DNA of 12,161 nt, taken from Lachnospiraceae bacterium (GTDB lineage Bacteria; Bacillota_A; Clostridia; Lachnospirales; Lachnospiraceae). The stretch spans positions 1-12,161 of the forward strand of contig JAILPG010000011.1 of assembly GCA_024699595.1 (NCBI GenBank), written 5' to 3'. The notes beneath the pieces were generated by a model. The model was given only the letters and a program-made list of their open reading frames with translations. It was not told the origin of the DNA and made no database searches. The translations under genes were made by a program, and so were the position numbers. Every line of letters starts with the position of its first letter. The first letter of the stretch is position 1. Below, piece by piece: positions 1 through 7,288 of this stretch.

Positions 1-299
1 ATCTCGTATGCACCCTCATCATTAGCTGCAGACTGGATAAGATCGATAAGGACATCTTCGCTTGTGTGCTTTCCTGCAGCATCCAGAAGTCCGTTTACGA
101 ATTCAAATTCTCTTTCGGTAAGCTTGCCGTCAGCAGCAACAGTAGTAGCAAGGATCGCATAAGTGATTATCATGCCTTCTGTTTCAGGATCAAACTGTTT
201 GAAGGTCGGGAGAAGATCAACATAGCAGTCTACGGCCAGATTGATCTTAAATTCATCATCCCTGTTAACAAGATCCTGCATCATTTCATTAAAACCCAT
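1..299 (-). CDS. TerB-like protein, C-terminus beyond the window
   Basis: The first 99 residues of a leftward gene are visible. They start MGFNEMMQDLVNRDDEF and form a run of amphipathic helices. At about residues 54-64 there is VAADGKLTERE, the acidic A-D-G-x-[LV]-[ST]-x-x-E signature of TerB/TerB-like (tellurite resistance, DUF533-like) helical domains, which are thought to bind metal through such acidic residues. Start choice: AGGAGG at 306-311 lies 6 bases before the ATG. No signal peptide or membrane segment is seen. The gene is divergent from the AAA+ operon at 467 and has its own promoter. TerB-type domains are known from predicted Ter stress-response gene clusters, so a stress link with the neighbouring protease operon is possible but is inference. 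The remainder of the protein lies outside the window. Confidence 0.7.
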   Translation of the reverse strand, partial: MGFNEMMQDLVNRDDEFKINLAVDCYVDLLPTFKQFDPETEGMIITYAILATTVAADGKLTEREFEFVNGLLDAAGKHTSEDVLIDLIQSAANDEGAYE

Positions 300-345
300 A
301 AAATACCTCCTGAAATCTGAAAGACAAAAGTAAAAACTTTGTCGC

Positions 346-374
346 TTGATATAGATACATGATAACAAGGTCAA
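346..374 (-). promoter_or_regulatory. Candidate sigma-A promoter of the TerB-like gene
   Basis: Read on the minus strand, TTGACC (369-374) is followed 17 bases later by TATCAA (346-351), a good match to TTGACA-N17-TATAAT. It lies about 47 bases upstream of the TerB-like start codon. It sits back to back with the rightward promoter at 395-403, with about 20 bases between them, so a regulator binding here could affect both genes. Confidence 0.5.
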
Positions 375-394
375 ATGATTAGCGCAACGATAAA

Positions 395-403
395 TGTTAT
401 AAT
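395..403 (+). promoter_or_regulatory. Extended -10 promoter of the AAA+ operon
   Basis: TGTTATAAT contains a perfect TATAAT at 398-403 preceded by TG at -15/-14, the extended -10 form that can work without a strong -35. No good -35 is found 16-18 bases upstream, which fits this type. Transcription would start near 410, leaving a leader of about 57 bases before the ATG at 467. Confidence 0.55.
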
Positions 404-422
404 GATCGTAATAAAGGAGCCG

Positions 423-434
423 CTTTGATCAAAG
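423..434. promoter_or_regulatory. 12-bp perfect palindrome, possible operator
   Basis: CTTTGATCAAAG is a perfect 12-base palindrome just downstream of the predicted transcription start of the AAA+ operon. This is a typical place for a roadblock-type repressor site. A short palindrome of this size can also occur by chance, and no second copy was noticed in the window. The binding protein is unknown. Confidence 0.25.
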
Positions 435-466
435 TTTCCTTTAGAGAACAGCCTTAGAGGGGCGGA

Positions 467-3400
467 ATGGAGCACAGAATGGAAGACTACAGAAAAAGAG
501 GCCGTTTTAAACCGTCGTTCAACGGAGAGCTTCCCCTTGGAAATGACAGATATTCGCTGTTCGGAGAGGACGGTTTGGATCTGCACATAAAAGGATCGAT
601 ATCGGATGATGATGACTATGATGAGGAAATAGAGCGTATAGCGGGTGCCGACAATCTTGACGAGCTTGGGAGAACCTATGAAAAGTTAAGTTCTTCACTT
701 CTTGAAGTTATCAAAGGTCAGGATCAGGCGGTAAAGAAGTTTGTCGAAGGCTGTTTTCAGGGAGATCTGTTTAAGGAAACCGAAAAAGGCGATCATCCGA
801 GAGCTTATTTCTTCTTTTTCGGACCTCCCGGTACCGGAAAGACTCTGCTTGCGGAAACAGCGGCAAAGGCTCTTTCGATACCGTATGACAGGTACGATAT
901 GAGCGATTTTGCCACAGAATACTCACATGAGGAGCTCATAGGCACCAGTAAGATCTATGAAAATGCAAGAGAAGGAAGGCTTGTGGATTTTGTAATGAAA
1001 AATCCGAGATGCCTTCTGATCTTTGATGAGATAGAAAAGGCTCATATCAACGTAACCAGGCTGTTTCTGCAGATCCTGGGCTCGGGGTATCTGCGCAGCA
1101 AGCACAGCGAGAAGAACATAAGCTTTAAGGAAGCCATAGTCATCTTTACCTCAAATGCGGGGAAGGAGCTTTATGAAGACAGGAGCGTCAATCTTACGCT
1201 GCTTCCTGAAAGAGTGCTCATCGATGCCATACAGAGAGAGAAAAACCCGAGAGGAGAGCAAGTGCTTCCGGGCGAGATCTGTTCCCGTATAGCTGCCGGA
1301 AATACTATCTTATTCAATCATCTTAACATAAGACATCTTACCGAGATGGTCGAGGCCGGTTTTAACAGGGTGGCAAGGAGCATGCATGCCGAGTACCGCT
1401 GTGATATCTCCTACTGTAAGGAGCTTCCGCTTCTGTTCTTATATAACAGGGGCAGCGAGATAGATGCAAGGATCGCATCGGGACAGAGCGGCAATTTCCT
1501 GAAAAAGGAGATATATGAGCTGATAAGGCAGCTTGAGAAGAAAAAAGACAGGGGAAGGATAGATTCCATCAGCTTTGACATAGCCTGGGACAGTGTGGAT
1601 CCGGAGCTTAAGCCTCTTTTTGAAAATGAGGGAAAGACGAAGGTTCTGATCTTTGCGGACGATGAGGTATTAAGGGAGCTTGATCCCGACACAGACAGGT
1701 ATGAGGTATTTCATGCGGATGATGTGCAGAAGGCCAGAGAACTCATGAAATATGATTTTGCGGCGGCCTTTATAGATCCGTTTTTCGGAAACCTCGGTGA
1801 TAATGACAGGCTGTTAAGCATAGCGGATTACAATACGGCGGGAGTATCTTTTTTCCATGAGCTGATGGAAAAGGGCGGCGGCCTGCCGGTATACATGATA
1901 GACGTCGATCCTCCGTTTTCCGAGGTCGATTTAAGGACCTTCCTTCAGGAGGGGGCTGCAGGTGTCATCAGATCCTCGACAGACGGCGAAGAGAGCATGC
2001 GTGACTGTTTTGTAAGGATCATGGATGAGATCTATATGGAAAAACAGAGCCTTGTTTTCTCGGGAAGAGGCTTTGTGGTTGATTTTAAGACAAGGCAGAA
2101 CATAGACTCCGAAGCTCTGTCAGGACAGGAGTGCGTAAAGGTTAGGGTAGAGTATTATGCCCTGAAAAAGAGGATGGCTGTTGATATTGACAGCAGGGGT
2201 GCCCTTCTTGATGAAGCGGAAAGACCGAATGTAAGGTTTGATGATGTGATCGGCGCAGATAGTGCAAAAGAGGAACTTGGCTATTTCATAAGATTTTTGA
2301 CAAATCCAAGGGACTTTCTGTTAAACGGCAACAAGGCTCCCGGTGGAGTGCTTCTGTACGGCCCTCCCGGTACCGGAAAGACAATGCTTGCCCGTGCCAT
2401 GGCAGGCGAATCCGATGTATCCTTTATACATACCAATGCTTCCGATTTTGCCAACAGATATGTCGGAGAGAGTGAGGAAAACATCAGGAGGGTGTTCAGA
2501 AGAGCCAGGAAATATGCCCCTTCCATTATCTTTATCGACGAGATAGATGCCATAGGAAAGCAGAGGACCGGGGACGATCCTCACAGGGAAGCGATGCTTA
2601 ATACTCTTCTTACGGAAATGCAGGGCTTTACAAATTCCGATCCCGACAGACCCGTGTTTGTGCTTGCTGCCACCAATTACGGTACGGGAGGTCAGGACAG
2701 CACAAAGGGGATAGCCCAGCTTGATGAGGCTTTGGTCAGACGTTTTGACAACAAGATATATGTTGACCTGCCAAATGCCGATGAGAGAAAGATCTATATC
2801 AAAAAGCAGCTTAAGAAAAAGCGGGCGGTCATCTCCGATGAAATAGTGGATAATATTGCCGACAGAACGCCGGGAGAGAGTCTTGCGATACTTCAGAACA
2901 TTATAGATCTTGCATTCAGGGATGCCGGAAGACAGAATAAGGATCTTGATGCGGACCTGTTGCTTAAGGCACTTGAGGATTACAAGCACGGCGAGAGAAA
3001 AGAGAGAAGCGAAGAATACTATAAGAGAGTGGCAGTCCATGAAATGGGACATGCCTATGTTTCCTATATATGCGGGGATGTTCCCTCCTATATCACGATC
3101 GAATCAAGGGGTGATTTCGGAGGATACATGCAGCATGGAAACAGCGAGGATGTTCCGAGCTATACAAAAAAAGAGCTGATCGGCAGGATACGTACCGCAC
3201 TTGCCGGAAGATGTGCGGAAGAGCTCTTTTACGGGGAGGATACGGCTAACAATACCGGAGCGTCGAGTGATCTAAAGACTGCGACCGATCTGGCCTTCAG
3301 TATCCTCGGTACCTACGGAATGGAGAAAAACCGGTTTGTGGTGCTTTCAAAGGAGGAGATCTTAAGATCTTCACTTGCTGGAGAATATGTAACAAAGGTT

Positions 3401-3562
3401 AATGATCTTATAGCCGAAGAGATGAACAATACATCTGCGATCATAAAGGACGCAAAAGAGATCATTAAGGCGGCAGCAGACGAGCTTGTGAAAAAGAACC
3501 GCATGACAGGGGCTGAGTTTACAAAGCTTATGGAGGCACACGGCGTAAAACCCGGTAAGTAA
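467..3562 (+). CDS. Clp-type AAA+ / receiver-like / soluble FtsH-type protease fusion
   Basis: This 1031-residue protein has three parts. (1) Residues about 70-360 are a ClpA/ClpB-D2/ClpX-type AAA+ module: Walker A GPPGTGKT at 119-126, Walker B LLIFDE ending at D187-E188, sensor-1 SN near 229-230. The usual GYVG pore loop reads KIYE (162-165), and the sensor-2 GAR arginine seems missing (GNFLKKEI at 342-349). (2) Residues about 390-510 resemble a response-regulator receiver: acidic pair D398-D399 and D437 are kept, but the Thr/Ser and Lys positions are not. (3) Residues about 585-1031 form an FtsH module: Walker A 632-639, pore loop YVG 665-667, Walker B D691-E692, sensor-1 N737, arginines 758-759, zinc site HEMGH 858-862 and a likely third ligand D935 in GASSDL. 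FtsH normally has two N-terminal membrane helices, but none is seen here, so the protein is probably cytosolic. Start: AGAGGGG at 456-462 is 4 bases before ATG 467; ATG 479 is an alternative. Substrate unknown. Confidence 0.85.
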   Translation: MEHRMEDYRKRGRFKPSFNGELPLGNDRYSLFGEDGLDLHIKGSISDDDDYDEEIERIAGADNLDELGRTYEKLSSSLLEVIKGQDQAVKKFVEGCFQGDLFKETEKGDHPRAYFFFFGPPGTGKTLLAETAAKALSIPYDRYDMSDFATEYSHEELIGTSKIYENAREGRLVDFVMKNPRCLLIFDEIEKAHINVTRLFLQILGSGYLRSKHSEKNISFKEAIVIFTSNAGKELYEDRSVNLTLLPERVLIDAIQREKNPRGEQVLPGEICSRIAAGNTILFNHLNIRHLTEMVEAGFNRVARSMHAEYRCDISYCKELPLLFLYNRGSEIDARIASGQSGNFLKKEIYELIRQLEKKKDRGRIDSISFDIAWDSVDPELKPLFENEGKTKVLIFADDEVLRELDPDTDRYEVFHADDVQKARELMKYDFAAAFIDPFFGNLGDNDRLLSIADYNTAGVSFFHELMEKGGGLPVYMIDVDPPFSEVDLRTFLQEGAAGVIRSSTDGEESMRDCFVRIMDEIYMEKQSLVFSGRGFVVDFKTRQNIDSEALSGQECVKVRVEYYALKKRMAVDIDSRGALLDEAERPNVRFDDVIGADSAKEELGYFIRFLTNPRDFLLNGNKAPGGVLLYGPPGTGKTMLARAMAGESDVSFIHTNASDFANRYVGESEENIRRVFRRARKYAPSIIFIDEIDAIGKQRTGDDPHREAMLNTLLTEMQGFTNSDPDRPVFVLAATNYGTGGQDSTKGIAQLDEALVRRFDNKIYVDLPNADERKIYIKKQLKKKRAVISDEIVDNIADRTPGESLAILQNIIDLAFRDAGRQNKDLDADLLLKALEDYKHGERKERSEEYYKRVAVHEMGHAYVSYICGDVPSYITIESRGDFGGYMQHGNSEDVPSYTKKELIGRIRTALAGRCAEELFYGEDTANNTGASSDLKTATDLAFSILGTYGMEKNRFVVLSKEEILRSSLAGEYVTKVNDLIAEEMNNTSAIIKDAKEIIKAAADELVKKNRMTGAEFTKLMEAHGVKPGK

Positions 3563-3572
3563 GGGAGAAGTT

Positions 3573-5543
3573 ATGGATAAGGTGACCATTGTAAAGATAG
3601 GATATTTTTTCGCACCGCAGGATCGCAGAAAGATCGGCGATACTCCGATCGATAAATATGTGCTGGCACATTTCAGGACCATATTCAGGCAGAATCTGTT
3701 CGGAGAACAGGAAGATGACGGCAGGATGATAGTTTTTAACATCATGAATTCTTCCGTTGATGAGATAAAGAGGATAGCCGAACAGCTGAAGCCGGAGCTT
3801 GATCTGTGTGACGAATCTGTCGTATCTGTTGCGGATATAACGGACAGGGATGACGATGAGTCGGAGTGGTCCGGTGAAGAAGAATTCGATAAACAGACCG
3901 ATGAAAACATAAAGGATGTATTAGACGAGATAGACAGGCTCGTGGGAATGGAGGATTATAAGAAGCTGTGCAGAAACCTTGCAGAGGCTGCCATGTCAGA
4001 AGACGGAGAGCTGTTTAAAAAGCTTTTCAAAAACTGTGCATTTCTCTTCTGTATATCCGGAGGTGACGGTTTTTCAAGGTATGTCGATCTGTTAAGAAAG
4101 CTTATATCTGCCTGCGAGATCAAACCCGTGCAGGAGTACGGGCTTATAACAGAGGTTAAAAAAGCAGAGACACTCGAGGAAATGCTCGATTATATGGAAA
4201 GCGATACCTACACCGAAGAGATGATAACCTTTGACTTGACCTTTAAGCTTGAAAAGATCGATACGGAGGAGTTTAAGAACTTTCTTTTTAATATGCGCAG
4301 GAATTCGGAAAAAAAGATACCTGTTTTCAAGATCCCTTATTTTGTCGGTGAGAGCAAGGAGCGCATGATCAGGGCTCTGTCCTCTGTATATACCCTGTTT
4401 GTCGTTGATGTGGAGCCCTTTACCACAGCGCAGTACAGTGAATATGCGATAAGCGAGCTTGAAGAAAAGGGATACAGTATAGAGAAAAGCGCGCGTGATG
4501 AGATAGAGGCTCTGATAGTGCAGAAAAGAAATGAAAAGCATTTTTACGGGTTCAATTCGGTAAGGGATATCGCAGATGAGATCCTGTATCAGAAAATAAC
4601 AAAAGAAGTCAGGGGGAATAAAAAGATGTCGGTAACTATCACGGAAAAAGATTTACAGCCCATGGTGGAAAAGATAAAGGCTGAGCAGGGCGGATTAAGC
4701 GCTCTTGATGAGATGATCGGGATCGATGAGATCAGGGAAAAGATCGATGAGATCATCGTACAGCTTGAACTTGCAAGTAAACAGCCTGCAAACGAGCGGC
4801 CGTGCATGCATATGCTGTTTACCGGAAACCCCGGTACAGGAAAAACAACGGTCGCAAGGCTTTTGGGACAGATACTCAGAGAGAAGAATGTCCTTTCAAA
4901 AGGCCTTTTCTTTGAAAGAAGCGGACGTGAATTTGTCGGTAAATATATCGGAGAGACTGCACCGCTTACCAATACCATCTGCAGGGATGCTTACGGTTCC
5001 GTTCTGTTCATTGACGAAGCCTATACCCTGTATCATGCGGATGATGAAAGAGACTTCGGAAAAGAGGCTATCGATACCCTGATCACCCAGATGGAAAACC
5101 ACAGACAGGATTTTATAGTGATCTTTTCGGGATACAGCGACAGGATGAAGAACATGCTCGATGCAAACATGGGATTAAAGAGCCGTATCCCTCATGAGAT
5201 CAAGTTCCGTAACTTTACAAAGGATGAAATGTATCAGATTTTCATGAACATGGCCGGTAAGGTCTATAAGGTTGATGATGACTTAAGTGATGCCGCAAAG
5301 AAGTATTTCCTTGCGCTGTCAAAGGAGCTTATGGATGAGGAGTCCTTTGCCAATGCAAGATTTGCAAGAAACCTATACGAAAGGACGGTATCAAAGGCAG
5401 CGCTGAGGACCCAGGCTTCAATGGGCGGAAGGATATCGGATTCCTCGGAGATAGTGCTTAAGGCAGAGGATTTCAAGAAGGCCTGCGAAGCATCGGAATT
5501 TAAGGATCTGATGCAGAAAAAGAGCAGATTCGGATTTGAGTGA
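3573..5543 (+). CDS. CbbX/SpoVK-like AAA+ ATPase with a degenerate N-terminal AAA+ copy
   Basis: This 656-residue protein starts 10 bases after the protease stop, with GGGAG at 3563-3567 as ribosome site, so it is in the same operon. Residues 1-100 are an unrecognised small domain ending in an acidic linker. Residues about 115-345 repeat the CbbX fold but are degenerate: DEIDRLVGMED opens the module, the Walker A position reads ISGGDGFSRY (161-170) with no GKT, and the Walker B position has D221 without the catalytic Glu. Residues about 375-640 are an intact CbbX/SpoVK-type AAA+ module: Walker A GNPGTGKT 418-425, pore loop GKYIG 456-460, Walker B D481-E482, arginine finger about R538, sensor-2 NAR at 594-596. 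CbbX-type proteins are remodelling ATPases. Here the partner is probably the upstream protease or its substrates, which is inference from operon context. Confidence 0.8.
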   Translation: MDKVTIVKIGYFFAPQDRRKIGDTPIDKYVLAHFRTIFRQNLFGEQEDDGRMIVFNIMNSSVDEIKRIAEQLKPELDLCDESVVSVADITDRDDDESEWSGEEEFDKQTDENIKDVLDEIDRLVGMEDYKKLCRNLAEAAMSEDGELFKKLFKNCAFLFCISGGDGFSRYVDLLRKLISACEIKPVQEYGLITEVKKAETLEEMLDYMESDTYTEEMITFDLTFKLEKIDTEEFKNFLFNMRRNSEKKIPVFKIPYFVGESKERMIRALSSVYTLFVVDVEPFTTAQYSEYAISELEEKGYSIEKSARDEIEALIVQKRNEKHFYGFNSVRDIADEILYQKITKEVRGNKKMSVTITEKDLQPMVEKIKAEQGGLSALDEMIGIDEIREKIDEIIVQLELASKQPANERPCMHMLFTGNPGTGKTTVARLLGQILREKNVLSKGLFFERSGREFVGKYIGETAPLTNTICRDAYGSVLFIDEAYTLYHADDERDFGKEAIDTLITQMENHRQDFIVIFSGYSDRMKNMLDANMGLKSRIPHEIKFRNFTKDEMYQIFMNMAGKVYKVDDDLSDAAKKYFLALSKELMDEESFANARFARNLYERTVSKAALRTQASMGGRISDSSEIVLKAEDFKKACEASEFKDLMQKKSRFGFE

Positions 5544-5623
5544 TGAAGTATCAGACAGGAAAGATCGGACTGTTTTACCGGGAATGGTGGAAATATGCGA
5601 ATAAAAGAAGACAAAACAGATGA
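5543..5623 (+). CDS. Possible 26-residue coupled small ORF or N-terminal remnant
   Basis: ATG at 5543-5545 overlaps the TGA of the preceding AAA+ gene (TGATG) and opens a 26-codon frame ending with TGA at 5621-5623, which is 29 bases inside the next gene. The peptide begins MKYQTGKIGLFYREWWKYAN. Its KIGLFY resembles KIGYFF at residues 8-13 of the preceding protein, so it may be what is left of a duplicated N-terminal domain. It could equally be a translational-coupling leader or chance. No convincing ribosome site is seen in front of it. Confidence 0.22.
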   Translation: MKYQTGKIGLFYREWWKYANKRRQNR

Positions 5624-6374
5624 ATTAATATCAGAGCTTGATAAGCTTATAGGGGCAGAGGAACTGAAACAGTATGTGAAGAACACATGCCGTATGTATA
5701 AAAGGTTTGATGATTCAAACATTGATATCCTCTATAACAGGGCACTGCTCTTATCCATAAACGAAGGAGACGGGCGCTCCACATGGAAGAGCACCATAAA
5801 GAATATGTGGAAGATGTTACTCGATCTTTATGATATTTCCGTTAAGGATTATGTGATGAAGCCTCCTGCCATCGAAGATGCGGCAAATGCCAAAAAGACG
5901 TCGGACAGGGATATCGTCCTTAATAAGCTTGATTCGGATTATGTTTTTGAGAGCATGTTCGATGACCGCAGGATACTGTTTCTTGATATTACCAAATGGG
6001 TGGACAATGTATCGGGAGATGCCTTCAGGGCAGTACTTTCAAGGCTTGAGGCAAGTCTTGAGGAACAGTTTGTGGTCTTTGTGATCCCCGCTGTAGATGA
6101 TAATACGTTAAAAAATATAAAGGAAGCCATAAGCTGGTTCATGAATGTAGATGAGATCTACTGTCCTCCTTACGGTATTGAAGAATATACAGAATACGGC
6201 CTTAAAAGATTTGAGGCTTTTGGCGTAAAGATCGAAGACGGCGTTGAGGAAATGTTAGCCCAGATCATAGCAGGCTTAAGAAGGGATTACCAGTTTAACG
6301 GTTTTAAGAGCGTGAGAGCGGTCGTTGATGATATCATGATAAAGAATATCTTTAAAAACACCGAAACGGCCTGA
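5595..6374 (+). CDS. Stand-alone degenerate AAA+ (pseudo-ATPase), paralogue of the upstream inactive module
   Basis: This 259-residue protein matches the inactive N-terminal AAA+ copy of the preceding gene along its length. LISELDKLIGAEELK (11-25) parallels DEIDRLVGMEDYK. The Walker A position reads INEGDGRSTW (55-64) against ISGGDGFSRY, sharing the GDG that replaces GTGK. The Walker B position RILFLDI (126-132) has Asp but no Glu. The C-terminal EYTEYGLKRFE (197-207) and GFKSVRAVVDDI (236-247) match QYSEYAISELE and GFNSVRDIADEI. It therefore should not hydrolyse ATP and is likely a structural or regulatory subunit of a mixed AAA+ assembly (inference). The ribosome site is poor (GGTGGA, 3 bases before ATG), so translation may depend on coupling through the overlapping small frame at 5543. 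Confidence 0.65.
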   Translation: MRIKEDKTDELISELDKLIGAEELKQYVKNTCRMYKRFDDSNIDILYNRALLLSINEGDGRSTWKSTIKNMWKMLLDLYDISVKDYVMKPPAIEDAANAKKTSDRDIVLNKLDSDYVFESMFDDRRILFLDITKWVDNVSGDAFRAVLSRLEASLEEQFVVFVIPAVDDNTLKNIKEAISWFMNVDEIYCPPYGIEEYTEYGLKRFEAFGVKIEDGVEEMLAQIIAGLRRDYQFNGFKSVRAVVDDIMIKNIFKNTETA

Positions 6375-6442
6375 GAAACATTATGATCACCGATACAGCA
6401 TGAGATCCTGCAAAAGAATGCTAACGGACAGAGGAACGGATA

Positions 6443-7288
6443 ATGGATCCAAGAGAGATAGAACCTGTTTATAACTACAATTTCACCACAGGTGCTGAGG
6501 ATGACGATCTTACCATAGAGCTTCCCGGATATTTTAAGGGTGATGCGAAGGTAAGGGAGTTTCATTATTATGGCGGCGATCATGCGGTCTATATCAGGAA
6601 TAAGCATCAGTGTATCCTGTGCGATCATATTCATGAAGGGATCCGGGGACTTCTGTCGGATTCCCATGATATCTTTGTGTCTGAGATCGATTCAAAGAAG
6701 GAATACCTGGCAAGGATAGTGCATGATAATATAGACGCGATAGCAGAAGAAGCGCTTAAGCTTCATGATTACAGATTCCCGTACCATCCGTTTCCACAGC
6801 TTGACCAGACCTTAAGCACGGGTGATGAAACCTGTATTCTCTGCGGCAAAAAAAAGGGCATATATTACATCGATCTGTGTGAGGATCACTTTGATCCCGA
6901 TAAGAGAAGAAGGATACTATGTCCCCGCTGCATTATGGATGATCCGGTAGAGACAAGCGATATCTTCAGGGAAGTGGGCGGTGAGTACAGAAACTTTGGA
7001 GGGAAAAAAGAAGTATTCTACGGAAACCTTCCATTTTATGATGATGGAAAACCCTGCAGCTTCTGGGCTGTTCACTGTAACGAACCTGCCATATATTTAG
7101 GACAGCTTGAAAGGGAGGATCTTAATCCGATGCTTGAAAAAGAGATCAGATCCACCTTTGACAGGATATTAAATACATTTGAGGGACTTGGTGCCGATGA
7201 GACCCTGTCCTGGTATAAGAAAGGCGGTTTAAGGGCGCACCTGTTCAAATGTTCAGTGTGCGGAAGGATCCTTGGCGCATTTTCCTAA
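6443..7288 (+). CDS. CbrC-family (UPF0167-like) zinc-binding protein
   Basis: This 281-residue protein is led by GAGGA at 6431-6435, 7 bases before the ATG. Residues about 110-281 follow the layout of the E. coli CbrC family. These are YRFPYHPFPQ (110-119), CILC (131-134), LCPRCI (159-164), the W-x-x-H-C-x-E-P-A-x-Y-L-G segment at about 208-220, and the closing LFKCSVCGR (267-275). The paired cysteines suggest bound zinc. An extra N-terminal part of about 105 residues carries another CILC pair (57-60) and is unlike ordinary CbrC proteins, which are near 195 residues. CbrC was named for a colicin E2 tolerance phenotype in E. coli, and its biochemical role is not settled. It follows the pseudo-AAA gene by 68 bases with no evident terminator, so it is probably the last gene of the operon. 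Confidence 0.65.
   Translation: MDPREIEPVYNYNFTTGAEDDDLTIELPGYFKGDAKVREFHYYGGDHAVYIRNKHQCILCDHIHEGIRGLLSDSHDIFVSEIDSKKEYLARIVHDNIDAIAEEALKLHDYRFPYHPFPQLDQTLSTGDETCILCGKKKGIYYIDLCEDHFDPDKRRRILCPRCIMDDPVETSDIFREVGGEYRNFGGKKEVFYGNLPFYDDGKPCSFWAVHCNEPAIYLGQLEREDLNPMLEKEIRSTFDRILNTFEGLGADETLSWYKKGGLRAHLFKCSVCGRILGAFS

Noticed and set aside
2321..3052. Long minus-strand open frame (243 codons) inside the protease gene
   Set aside because: It lies opposite strongly conserved FtsH motifs, and its translation shows no recognisable domain or ribosome site. It is a shadow of the coding strand.
3371..3910. Minus-strand frame of 179 codons across the protease/AAA+ junction
   Set aside because: It spans two well-supported plus-strand genes, has no motif and is Ser/Cys-rich in the manner of antisense shadows.
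4092..4541. Minus-strand frame of 149 codons within the pseudo-AAA module
   Set aside because: The plus-strand frame has clear paralogy to the 5595 gene, so the antisense frame is not a gene.
3573..5543. Calling the CbbX-like gene a Rubisco activase
   Set aside because: The family match is to the AAA+ core only, and no Rubisco or carbon-fixation gene is near. CbbX-like proteins are widespread outside that role.
6375..6442. Promoter or small ORF between the pseudo-AAA and CbrC-like genes
   Set aside because: No -35/-10 pair with acceptable spacing and no frame with a ribosome site. It looks like an ordinary operon spacer.
467..7288. CRISPR array or mobile-element ends within the AAA+ region
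   Set aside because: No regularly spaced direct repeats, transposase or terminal inverted repeats were seen anywhere in the window.
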